Of a DNA stretch of 58,489 bases, positions 35,564 to 43,338 are shown in pieces. The position numbers and the translations under genes were made by a program. The stretch comes from Drouetiella hepatica Uher 2000/2452 (GTDB taxonomy: Bacteria > Cyanobacteriota > Cyanobacteriia > Elainellales > Elainellaceae). Location: NCBI GenBank assembly GCA_019359505.1, contig JAHHHD010000033.1, positions 1 through 58,489 on the forward strand, written 5' to 3'. Under the pieces are notes generated by a model. That model searched no databases. It worked only from the letters and a program-made list of their open reading frames with translations, and was not told where the DNA came from. The first letter of the stretch is position 1, and the number at the start of each line of letters is the position of its first letter.

Positions 35564-36862
35564 TTGGTCACTACACCCTTCAAAACAACAAAATCAGAAG
35601 AAATTTTTGCGGCGGCTCAAAAGCTGATGCCCGGTGGTGTCAACTCTCCGGTGCGGGCGTTTAAGTCTGTGGGCGGACAGCCAATCGTGTTCGATCGTGT
35701 CAAGGGCGCCTACATTTGGGATGTGGACGGCAACCAGTACATTGATTACGTGGGCACCTGGGGACCTGCTATCTGCGGTCATGCCCATCCCGAAGTCTTG
35801 GCGGCATTGCGAGAAGCGCTCGACAAAGGCACCAGCTTTGGCGCACCCTGCTACCTGGAAAATGTCTTGGCTGAAATGGTAATTGATGCCGTACCCAGCA
35901 TTGAGATGGTGCGGTTTGTCAATTCGGGTACCGAAGCCTGTATGGCGGTCTTGCGATTGATGCGCGCCTTCACCGGACGCGACAAAATCATCAAGTTTGA
36001 GGGCTGCTATCACGGTCACGCCGATATGTTTTTGGTGAAAGCGGGTTCTGGCGTGGCGACATTGGGCTTGCCCGACTCTCCTGGCGTACCCAAATCCACC
36101 ACCGCCGATACCCTCACCGCTCCCTACAACGATCTGGAAGCCGTGAAAGCACTGTTTGCCGAACATCCTGACCAGATTGCCGGAGTGATTTTGGAGCCTG
36201 TGGTGGGCAACGCCGGATTCATTACGCCAGACGCTGGCTTTCTAGAAGGTCTACGGCTGCTAACCCAGGAATATGGAGCATTGCTGGTCTTTGATGAGGT
36301 GATGACAGGCTTCCGGATTGCCTATGGCGGCGCTCAAGAGAAATTTGGCATCACGCCCGACTTGACGACCCTAGGCAAGATCATTGGCGGCGGCTTGCCC
36401 GTCGGAGCCTACGGCGGACGCAGAGACATTATGGCAATGGTGGCTCCGGCAGGTCCAATGTATCAAGCAGGAACGCTCTCCGGCAATCCTCTGGCAATGA
36501 CGGCAGGCATCAAAACCCTGGAGCTGTTACAGCGATCGGGCACCTACGAGCAGCTCGATCGCGTCACCCAAAAGCTAGCAGAGGGAATGCTGAAGGTTGC
36601 GCAAGAGACAGGTCATCCGGGTTGCAGTGGACAAATCAGCGGTATGTTTGGCTTCTTCTTTACCGAAGGTCCCATTCGCAACTTTGAAGATGCTAAAAAG
36701 TCGGATACTGCCAAATTCGGGCGCTTCCATCGCGGAATGCTAGAACATGGCGTATACCTGGCTCCCTCTCAGTTTGAGGCAGGCTTCACCTCGTTAGCAC
36801 ATACGGATGAGGATATCGATCGCACCTTGGCAGCAGCAAAAGCTGTAATGCAGACTCTGTAA
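35564..36862 (+). CDS. hemL: Glutamate-1-semialdehyde 2,1-aminomutase
   Basis: 432 residues, the normal length. It converts glutamate-1-semialdehyde to 5-aminolevulinate, the committed precursor of haem, chlorophyll and bilins, using pyridoxal phosphate. PLP-lysine is Lys272 in [10 protein letters not shown]. Also visible are [14 protein letters not shown]-like sequence near the start ([19 protein letters not shown]), YCHGHAD-type [17 protein letters not shown]-like sequence, and FDEVMTGFR. The start codon is TTG at 35564, preceded by AGGAGAGAGAA; no ATG fits. A 17-base duplication (GGGTTAAAGCATT) lies in the leader. Confidence 0.95.
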   Translation: MVTTPFKTTKSEEIFAAAQKLMPGGVNSPVRAFKSVGGQPIVFDRVKGAYIWDVDGNQYIDYVGTWGPAICGHAHPEVLAALREALDKGTSFGAPCYLENVLAEMVIDAVPSIEMVRFVNSGTEACMAVLRLMRAFTGRDKIIKFEGCYHGHADMFLVKAGSGVATLGLPDSPGVPKSTTADTLTAPYNDLEAVKALFAEHPDQIAGVILEPVVGNAGFITPDAGFLEGLRLLTQEYGALLVFDEVMTGFRIAYGGAQEKFGITPDLTTLGKIIGGGLPVGAYGGRRDIMAMVAPAGPMYQAGTLSGNPLAMTAGIKTLELLQRSGTYEQLDRVTQKLAEGMLKVAQETGHPGCSGQISGMFGFFFTEGPIRNFEDAKKSDTAKFGRFHRGMLEHGVYLAPSQFEAGFTSLAHTDEDIDRTLAAAKAVMQTL

Positions 36863-36892
36863 AGCCTAGGGTCTAAAAAATTAGCCAAAAAT

Positions 36893-36919
36893 TAAGCGCT
36901 GCCCATTGAGCAGCGCTTA
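36893..36919 (-). terminator. Terminator between hemL and smtA
   Basis: TAAGCGCTGC (36893-36902) pairs with GCAGCGCTTA (36910-36919). On the minus strand a T-rich run (TTTTTGGCTAATTTTTT) follows, so it suits smtA best; it may also stop hemL transcripts. Confidence 0.75.
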
Positions 36920-36958
36920 GTTATTAAAAGAATTAAAAGAGGCTCGAAACGATCGCCC

Positions 36959-37123
36959 TTAACATCCACAACCCTCATGGGCACAGCCTGTTTGACCGTC
37001 TTTGTGACCATTGGCGCAAGCCTCGCTACAGAAGGGCTTGCCGTCTTTGTGAATGGCATTTTCCAAAGCAACCACGCATAGACAAGATTCACAAGCGCAT
37101 TTCATTTGAGTCACTATTGTCAT
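36959..37123 (-). CDS. smtA: SmtA-type bacterial metallothionein
   Basis: 54 residues from ATG 37123 (MTIVTQ), or 48 from ATG 37105, which gives the usual MKCACESCLCVV start. It binds Zn and Cd ions. Nine cysteines are arranged as CACESCLC, FCSEAC and the ending CAHEGCGC, with three histidines, which is the SmtA pattern. It is a small gene convergent with hemL. A matching SmtB-type operator lies upstream at 37161-37180 and a terminator at 36893-36919. Confidence 0.92.
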   Translation of the reverse strand: MTIVTQMKCACESCLCVVALENAIHKDGKPFCSEACANGHKDGQTGCAHEGCGC

Positions 37124-37160
37124 TGTCGCTATCCCTAATTCATTCTTTATCTACTATAAC

Positions 37161-37180
37161 ATCTGAACATATATTCAGAT
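37161..37180 (-). promoter_or_regulatory. SmtB/ArsR-type operator upstream of smtA
   Basis: ATCTGAACATATATTCAGAT has 7-base perfect arms and the internal order TGAACA-N2-TATTCA, the form known for the zinc-responsive repressor SmtB. It lies 38 bases before ATG 37123. No smtB gene is in the window. Confidence 0.7.
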
Positions 37181-37203
37181 TTTTCCAGACAAATCTAATG
37201 TCA

Positions 37204-37295
37204 ATTTAAGACCCAAATAGGGCAGATGATTTTCGAGAGCCGCGCGGAGCGCGGCTCTCGAAAATCATCTGCCCCTTCATCAATGTTAAAGCGGT
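37204..37295. repeat. Dispersed palindromic element, copy B
   Basis: Same hairpin as at 25491-25543: arms 37221-37244 and 37250-37273, loop CGGAG, with shared flanks TTTAAGACCCAAATAGGG and CTTCATCAAT. The outer flanks then diverge. It lies between the smtA operator and the next minus-strand gene; the rest of 37181-37481 holds nothing else that I recognise. Confidence 0.9.
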
Positions 37296-37481
37296 ATAAG
37301 ATCGACCTTATCCATTTTGAAGGAGAGGAAAGACAGCAAAATCAGGAAAGCATTGTTTGAATTTTTCTAGTGAACGTGCTGCCGAAAGAATCAATACTCT
37401 AGATTCTGGCGGTTACCTCGCTATTTTCCAAACCTGTGTGGGAATCGGCGCTTGTGCTGCCTGATTTGGACAAAGTCGAGC

Positions 37482-38108
37482 TTAAGGTTTCTGCTTAAAA
37501 ACCCTGTTGAGATTGGGGCGATCGCTAGAGTCAGGGGCTTCAAAATCTGCGGCTGGGCGTTTGGATACTGAGTTTGGAGAATTTTGAGAGTCTGAATTTT
37601 GAGAAACCGGATTATGAGAAATACGGGTTTTATCAAGCTCCTCATAGGTTTCCTCACCATCCAACTCTGGGTAATCATCGCCTATTTGCAAGGGAGTCGA
37701 GCTGCGAAGTTCTGCGTATCGATCGGAATGCCGAATAGAGACAGCAGGGCGATTAAACGAACCCCAAGCAGCCTTCACACCTGCTAACAGACTGCGGGTT
37801 TGGGTTTGTACTTGCTTAGCCTGCTTCCGAGCACCGCTGACGCTTTGATCGACCTGCTGCACGACTCGACCCGCACTCTGCACGCCATCGCTGACATCTT
37901 CCGTTAAATCTGTAATTTCCATACCCGTCAGCCGTATGGCTTCCAGGGTAGGCGGCAGCTCCCGGCTAAGGGTATCAAACAACTTTTCTGCGCTACGGGC
38001 AGCCCGCGCTAATTCTCGAAAGGCAGGGAGCGCAGCCACCAGCACCGCTGTCAAGCTGGCTGCAACCAGTAAAATTGAAAGTCCCAGCCAAAATAAAGGG
38101 TCTACCAC
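37482..38108 (-). CDS. Membrane-anchored DUF948-like protein
   Basis: 208 residues. An N-terminal membrane segment (LFWLGLSILLVAASLTAVLVA) is followed by a helical stretch rich in heptad spacing (REPPTLEAIR-like, LTEDVSDGVQSAGRVVQQVD) typical of DUF948/YoxC proteins, and then a long polar tail with SQN and NSVS repeats, probably disordered. It overlaps nothing and is 9 bases from the YtxH gene upstream, so these two envelope proteins are one operon. Function unknown. Confidence 0.7.
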   Translation of the reverse strand: MVDPLFWLGLSILLVAASLTAVLVAALPAFRELARAARSAEKLFDTLSRELPPTLEAIRLTGMEITDLTEDVSDGVQSAGRVVQQVDQSVSGARKQAKQVQTQTRSLLAGVKAAWGSFNRPAVSIRHSDRYAELRSSTPLQIGDDYPELDGEETYEELDKTRISHNPVSQNSDSQNSPNSVSKRPAADFEAPDSSDRPNLNRVFKQKP

Positions 38109-38117
38109 AAGTCTTGC

Positions 38118-38471
38118 CTACATCATGCCAGAATCGTGAATGGGAGAATGATCTTGAACCTCAACCTGTTCGATCGTCTGCCTCTCTCGCTGGCTAGCTT
38201 CAACCCCAACCGCAATAGCTTCCCGCAAACGAACCAAGGTGCCATCCCAGTTACGCAAAGCAGTTTCTGAGAGGCGATCGGCTTGAATCTGAACGCTAGT
38301 AGATAGATCTTCCGCCAGTTCTGGCAGGGCATCCGCAGATTTCTTGAGCAGCTGACGTGTTTCGCGACCCGACTTAGGCGCCAGCAGCAAACCTGTGACT
38401 GCGCCGATCGCCGCTCCCAGCAGCATCCCTCCCACAAATATTCCGGATGATCCTGAACGATTTTCTGACAT
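38118..38471 (-). CDS. YtxH domain-containing protein
   Basis: 117 residues with the YtxH pattern: a glycine-rich membrane segment GIFVGGMLLGAAIGAVTGLL followed by LAPKSGRETRQLLKK and an amphipathic helix. YtxH proteins are small envelope proteins often induced by stress. The gene is directly upstream of the DUF948-like gene and shares its operon. Confidence 0.85.
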   Translation of the reverse strand: MSENRSGSSGIFVGGMLLGAAIGAVTGLLLAPKSGRETRQLLKKSADALPELAEDLSTSVQIQADRLSETALRNWDGTLVRLREAIAVGVEASQRERQTIEQVEVQDHSPIHDSGMM

Positions 38472-38584
38472 GCTCTCAGTCCCTACTTCTCTAAATTAAT
38501 TTTGATAGTGCCTACTTTTATAGTGTACTAACACCACTCTGAGGCGATCGACTCTACAGTCAGACCCCAATTTTAGCTTAGGTT

Positions 38585-38953
38585 TCAGCCCAGTCTTCTG
38601 GATTTACGGCTGAGTCGCGGCTTCACAACCTGACTATTGGGCAATCGCCCTATCCGGCGGCGAGTGTACCACCGCCAGACGAACTGGCTTAGCCCAGTCA
38701 ACGCTAAAATCTTTTGCGCTTGGTGAATCTGTAGCTCAAGCTGGCGGTACTGCTGGCGAAGCTCCTGCGTGCCCACCTGTCCGCGAGAAATCGCTGCGGG
38801 TGCCCCTGACAAGACTGCATGAGTAGACTCCTCTGCTCTGACTAGGGCATCCGCTGCAATTGCCAAATTTTTGCTCAATCGCCAGACTTTGCGGGCAGCA
38901 TACAAACAAAACAAGGCAATCAGTAAATTCATTACAATTACAGGAGTCACCAT
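38585..38953 (-). CDS. Hypothetical small membrane protein
   Basis: 122 residues, not recognised. A membrane segment at about 4-18 (PVIVMNLLIALFCLYAA) is followed by a basic, helical region (VWRLSKNLAIAADALVRAEE, QQYRQLELQIHQAQKILAL) and a very basic C-terminus (RRRIGRLPN, RLSRKSRRLG). It may belong with the YtxH and DUF948-like genes, 113 bases downstream on the same strand, as an envelope set. Four 15-base repeats lie upstream. Confidence 0.6.
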   Translation of the reverse strand: MVTPVIVMNLLIALFCLYAARKVWRLSKNLAIAADALVRAEESTHAVLSGAPAAISRGQVGTQELRQQYRQLELQIHQAQKILALTGLSQFVWRWYTRRRIGRLPNSQVVKPRLSRKSRRLG

Positions 38954-38970
38954 GCTTGCCTTCTGTTGCC

Positions 38971-39030
38971 TAGCCTACAAGTCTCTAGCCTACAAGTCTC
39001 TAGCCTACAAGTTCTTAGCCTGTAAGTTTT
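38971..39030. repeat. 15-bp tandem repeat, four units, intergenic
   Basis: TAGCCTACAAGTCTC twice, then TAGCCTACAAGTTCT and TAGCCTGTAAGTTTT. A fifth, separate copy of TAGCCTACAAGTTAC lies at 39131. The array lies outside genes, between the small membrane protein and recJ. Confidence 0.95.
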
Positions 39031-39058
39031 TAAGATTACATATTATTTAACCTGCTTT

Positions 39059-39102
39059 GTTTTTTTGTAAGTGTCGCGCTACGCGCGACACTTCCAAAAA
39101 AC
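39059..39102. repeat. Intergenic hairpin near recJ 3' end
   Basis: AAGTGTCGCGC (39069-39079) pairs with GCGCGACACTT (39083-39093) around the loop TAC. Outside are a T-run (left) and an A-run (right), with one mismatch. Confidence 0.85.
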
Positions 39103-39134
39103 TATTGGGGTTTACCTCGTACATGATCCTTAGC

Positions 39135-42100
39135 CTACAAGTTACTGTCATTATAGATAGCCGACAAAATTCCAGGCTCTGTCGGAGTGCCAATGATCAA
39201 TCCTTGCAGCCATTCAAACTGCCACTGATGCAGGAAGAGTTCAGGCTGAGTCGCAATACTCTGAAGTTGAGCAATTTGAGCGATCGCCGAAGCTGCTTTT
39301 GCCTCTGGGTTGAGAAACCATTGCGCTAAGGGATGCTGCCACTGCTGCAAGCAGGCTTGAATCAGAGCGCGATCGCGGGGGTTAATTCCATCTGTCATGA
39401 CTTGACAGCAGCTCTGAGGCAAAGATTCGCAGCTCTCAAGCGCTTCCTGCCGCAACTCCTGCCATTCTGTAGTCAACAGCGGCGGCAGTAGAGACAGCGC
39501 GTATTTCTTGCGGGCTTTGAGGACAATGCCGCCAATCTCACGATCGCCCGTAGTTTGCAAAAATGAGTGAAGCTGTTTGAAGAAAGGCTGAACAATCTCG
39601 CGATCGACGACCAAGCCGAGCTTTTGCCCTGCTTCAGAGTAGTCCACGACTGATACCGTGAAGGGTTCGACCTGAATGGCGGCTAGGCTTCTGTATGCCG
39701 CAGTCAAATCTCGATGGCTAGAGGAGCTAAGGCTGTTCCAAACGGTTTCACCCAACTGGGCTTTAAGCTGTCGCTTCAGCGCTTCGGGTTTTACAGCCGA
39801 TCGCGGTTCGGTCAGCCGTGCCGTAACTGGGGGAGCGATCGAGGCTTCAGGGTCGGGGCAATCAACCGACTGAGGATAGGCGCGCTGAATTAACTGCTGA
39901 TTCAATAGCTCAACCTGCTGGGTCAGGATGGCAATTTGCTGATCTTTTTCAGCTAGAATCTGCTGCTTCTGAGCCAGCTCCAGCGCCCAGAGAGCCGCTC
40001 GAATCAAATTAAAATATTTGGGCTGAGAGACATCTACCGCTTCAGATTCCTGTCGTCGCTTGCCGAGAAAGCCCTGCCGCTGCTGAGGCTGAACGGCTAA
40101 AATTTGCCCGCTGGCGTTGCGAATTCGTAGCTCTTTGGTGTGAGCGATCGGGTGGATGCTGCCTGTATATTGACGTTTGTTGTAATAAAATACGGCTTTA
40201 GCAACGGCTGAATCACCGTCCAAGCTGAAGCAGGGCAGGTCATCGGAGATCTCAGGCAAGGTAGAGATTTCAGGTAAAACAGCCGTCTGGATCGGACTCT
40301 CTATCTCAGGCTGATTTAGATATCGGGTTCGAGGTTCTTGCAGTCTGGTATGGGCTTGTGTCGGAGGCTTAATTCCGTTTGACGGCTCAGACGATCGCAC
40401 TTCACTCGCTAGTTGGTCTGGTGATTGGGCTGGCGATTCATCGGGGGATCGATCTGGCAGCTCATCTGGTAACTGGTCTGGCCGCTCATCGATCGCGGCA
40501 TCCGCCAGCCGCATCCCTATCAGCTCCAGCTCGACGGTTCTCGCCCCGTTCCATTCATTGACCCGCAGCCGATAGGCGATGTCTACGCGGCTCGGCAGTG
40601 GGTAATATTCTCCCCAGCGCCAAGCGATCGCCTTGAGGGGCTGAGATGTTCCCCTTTGCTCCTGAACAACCGTGACCTTAAGATGCGCCTGATTGCGCCC
40701 CATGGTCTGCTGCTCCAGGATACGGACGTTGGGAGTCCAGAAAACTGGGTCAGAATTCTCGATACCGCAGGGGTGGAGATGATCAATTTGTTCAAACAAA
40801 TCTAAGGAGAGATCGTCGAGGGCTGCCTGAGTGTCGATCGCCACCAGAGGCTTGAGGCAGTCGGGTGAAAGCTGCTGGTAGGCATACTCACGCAAGCGCG
40901 ATCGCACTGCCTCCAGATTCTCTGCCGCAAAGGTGAAGCCCCCTGCCGCCCGATGTCCGCCAAATCTGCCCAGCAGATCGCGGCAATATTGCAGCGCCTC
41001 AAAGACATTGAATTCAGGAATGCTGCGTGCCGAGCCGCGAATTTTTTTGGCTTCTACTGCCGCACCTGGAGCTTCTTCATTTGGCTCCTCATAGGTGCCA
41101 ATGAATACGGGCACGCCATACCGCTCCACTAGACGCGAGGCGACAATGCCAATGACACCGTGGTGCCACTCTGGCTGAACGATCACCAACACGCGCTCTT
41201 TCTGGCCGTCGAACTGGGTGGCTTCGCACCAGGCGATCGCCTCCTGCTCAATCAGCTCACACAAGCGCTGCCGATATTGGTTGACCTGTTCGCACTTCAT
41301 GGCCAGCTCTAGCGCCTGCCCTTCATCATCGGTGGTCAGCAGCTCAATCACAATCTGTGGGTCAGCTAGCCGCCCGATCGCATTAATCCGAGGGCCCAGC
41401 CGAAAGCCGATCGCCTCTGGCTTCAAGGCTCTCTCGCTCCCTAGTCCCGCGACCTGAATCAGCGCCTGGATGCCCACGATCCGCGACTTAGGCAACAGCT
41501 TTAGCCCTCGGCGTACCCAGCGGCGATTTACCCCCGTGAGCGGAGCCAGATCGGCGATCGTCCCTAAGGTAAACAGCTCAATCAGCGGCGTGGTCAAGTC
41601 CTGGGTTTTGTTGAGGCATTGCGCCAGACAGACCGCCAGAATGTACGCCACGCCGACTCCGGCAACGCCCCGATAGGGTGAATTCTCTCGAATAAGCTTG
41701 GGATTGAGAATAGCATTGGCGATCGGCAGCACCTCCGGCAGGTCATGGTGATCGGTGACAATTACCGTCAGCCCCAGCTCGCGGGCACGGGCGATCGGTT
41801 CATGGGCAGCAATGCCGTTATCCACCGTCAAAATTAGCTGCACGCCTTCTTCATAAAACTCCTCGACAATCCGCCGATTCATGCCGTAGCCTTCCTGCAT
41901 CCGGCTAGGAATGGCGTAATCGACGATGGCTCCCAGCACCCGCAGGGCGCGCAGCAGTAGTGCCGTGCTGGTCATGCCGTCTGCATCGTAGTCGCCGCAA
42001 ATGGCGATCGGCTGACGGTGGGCGATGGCATTCAACATCAGCTCTAGGGCGATCGGCAAATCGGGAAATTCCTCCATCGGCGAGGGCAAGATCTGCGTTT

Positions 42101-42278
42101 CTGGCTTCAGAAACATCTGTGCTGCTTCAGGGGTATGGATACCGCGATTGATTAACACCTGCGTCAGCAAAGACGATAGCTGGCTAGTTTGCGCCAAATG
42201 CGTCGCCAAAGCAGGTTGCGATGGCGCAATCTGCCATCGCTGACGGGGAAGCCGAGAAGAAGAAGAGAAACGAGACAC
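39135..42278 (-). CDS. recJ: Single-stranded-DNA-specific exonuclease RecJ, extended form
   Basis: 1,047 residues, roughly 300-450 longer than ordinary RecJ. It degrades single-stranded DNA 5' to 3' in recombination and mismatch repair. The catalytic core is at about 20-600: CGDYDADGMTS (96-101 being DYDADG), TVDNGIAAHEP, VTDHHDLPEVL (176-178 DHH) and the DHHA1 motif RFGGHRAAGGF. A Pro/Asp/Ser-rich linker at about 615-655 has repeated PDxxPD units. The remaining ~390 residues contain a small beta domain (YNKRQYTGSIHPIAHTKELR), a coiled coil (EKDQQIAILTQQVELLNQQL) and a helical end. The role of this tail is unknown. Confidence 0.92.
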   Translation of the reverse strand: MSRFSSSSRLPRQRWQIAPSQPALATHLAQTSQLSSLLTQVLINRGIHTPEAAQMFLKPETQILPSPMEEFPDLPIALELMLNAIAHRQPIAICGDYDADGMTSTALLLRALRVLGAIVDYAIPSRMQEGYGMNRRIVEEFYEEGVQLILTVDNGIAAHEPIARARELGLTVIVTDHHDLPEVLPIANAILNPKLIRENSPYRGVAGVGVAYILAVCLAQCLNKTQDLTTPLIELFTLGTIADLAPLTGVNRRWVRRGLKLLPKSRIVGIQALIQVAGLGSERALKPEAIGFRLGPRINAIGRLADPQIVIELLTTDDEGQALELAMKCEQVNQYRQRLCELIEQEAIAWCEATQFDGQKERVLVIVQPEWHHGVIGIVASRLVERYGVPVFIGTYEEPNEEAPGAAVEAKKIRGSARSIPEFNVFEALQYCRDLLGRFGGHRAAGGFTFAAENLEAVRSRLREYAYQQLSPDCLKPLVAIDTQAALDDLSLDLFEQIDHLHPCGIENSDPVFWTPNVRILEQQTMGRNQAHLKVTVVQEQRGTSQPLKAIAWRWGEYYPLPSRVDIAYRLRVNEWNGARTVELELIGMRLADAAIDERPDQLPDELPDRSPDESPAQSPDQLASEVRSSEPSNGIKPPTQAHTRLQEPRTRYLNQPEIESPIQTAVLPEISTLPEISDDLPCFSLDGDSAVAKAVFYYNKRQYTGSIHPIAHTKELRIRNASGQILAVQPQQRQGFLGKRRQESEAVDVSQPKYFNLIRAALWALELAQKQQILAEKDQQIAILTQQVELLNQQLIQRAYPQSVDCPDPEASIAPPVTARLTEPRSAVKPEALKRQLKAQLGETVWNSLSSSSHRDLTAAYRSLAAIQVEPFTVSVVDYSEAGQKLGLVVDREIVQPFFKQLHSFLQTTGDREIGGIVLKARKKYALSLLPPLLTTEWQELRQEALESCESLPQSCCQVMTDGINPRDRALIQACLQQWQHPLAQWFLNPEAKAASAIAQIAQLQSIATQPELFLHQWQFEWLQGLIIGTPTEPGILSAIYNDSNL

Positions 42279-42797
42279 GTTGAAAACTGAGTGATGGAAC
42301 TTAAGTGATGGAATTTACTAGAAATCTGCGCTGTATTTCTAACTGCCGCATTTCTAACCGCTGTATTTTTAACCTACAAGTGAGTATAAAGATCGCGATA
42401 AGAGAGATTTTTGTTTAGAGATTCTTTTAATCGGATTCAAGTAGAGACGCAACGTATAAAGTAAAGCCCTCAGAAAAATTCATGGTCACTTCGCCCCACT
42501 TTGACTAACGATCGCGACGTTGGATTTATCTTAATGCGTACTGATGTTCTTATTAAACCCTTATTCTTAAAGAATTTTTGTTTGGCATTGCTTAATCTGG
42601 GCATGAATTTTTTGGAAAGAGGCGCGCCGCGCCCCTTTCCAAAAAAATTCATACATGAAATCAGCAGCACTGAATTTTTCTCAAAGTTGTTTGAATGGCA
42701 AGTGGGATATCATGAAAACCACTGGAGCCGATCGCTCTACAAAACTGCAACAAAGCATTTTTAGTAGGGCATTGTAGTAATCACGGAGACCTCCATC
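42279..42797. other. Divergent intergenic region, about 519 bp
   Basis: AT-rich region between recJ and the DUF4168 gene. It contains the hairpin at 42603-42652 and a short direct repeat TATTTCTAACCGC / TATTTTTAACC (about 42333-42372). No gene recognised. Confidence 0.35.
42603..42652. repeat. Intergenic hairpin, slightly imperfect
   Basis: Left arm ATGAATTTTTTGGAAAGAGG and right arm 42628-42652 pair with one bulge and one mismatch; the apex is GCGCG-C-CGCGC. T-run before and A-run after the apex. Confidence 0.85.
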
Positions 42798-43334
42798 ATG
42801 CTCAAAAAAATTCTGACCAGCGGCATTATTTGCGCCGCATTGACGATCGCCAGTCTTCCCGCACAGGCACAAACCCAGCCGACTGCTCCATCTGACGCTC
42901 CGGCATCTGGCGCTCCGGCATCTGGACAGTCTAGCGACGTGAGCGCTCAGGAAGTTCAGCAATTTGCGGATGCGCTGAAGCAAATGCGCTCAATTCATGA
43001 ATCGGCTCAAACTCAGGCAAACCAAATCATCGAAGCCAAGGGGTTGCCCATTCCACGATTCAACGAGATTCTCCAGAGCCGTCCTCGTGCTCAAGCCGGT
43101 ACCGATCAACCTAACGCCCCCGTTGCGCTCAGCACCCCTGTCTCAGAGCAAGAGCAGCAGCAGTTTGATCAGGCATTGACCGAGATCACGCAGCTTCAGC
43201 AGACGACTGAGCAGCGGATGGAGCAGGCTATTACCACCACGGGATTAGAGGTGCCGCGTTTTAATCAGATCTTTTCGATTGCCCGTCAAGATCAAACCTT
43301 GAAGCAGCGAATCGAGCAGGTGCTGCAAAACTAG
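42798..43334 (+). CDS. DUF4168 domain-containing exported protein with internal duplication
   Basis: 178 residues. A signal peptide (MLKKILTSGIICAALTIA to AQA, cut near 25) is followed by a Pro/Ala/Ser linker with a 15-base duplication (GAPAS units) and two DUF4168-like repeats: QEVQQFADALKQMRSIHESA ... PIPRFNEI and EQQQFDQALTEITQLQQTTE ... EVPRFNQI. The function is unknown; the family is exported and common in cyanobacteria. It converges on the GT4 gene with 4 bases between the stops. Confidence 0.82.
   Translation: MLKKILTSGIICAALTIASLPAQAQTQPTAPSDAPASGAPASGQSSDVSAQEVQQFADALKQMRSIHESAQTQANQIIEAKGLPIPRFNEILQSRPRAQAGTDQPNAPVALSTPVSEQEQQQFDQALTEITQLQQTTEQRMEQAITTTGLEVPRFNQIFSIARQDQTLKQRIEQVLQN
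42897..42926 (+). repeat. 15-bp tandem duplication in DUF4168 gene
   Basis: GCTCCGGCATCTGGC then GCTCCGGCATCTGGA; 14 of 15 bases agree. It lies in the linker after the signal peptide. Confidence 0.95.
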
Positions 43335-43338
43335 GGGA

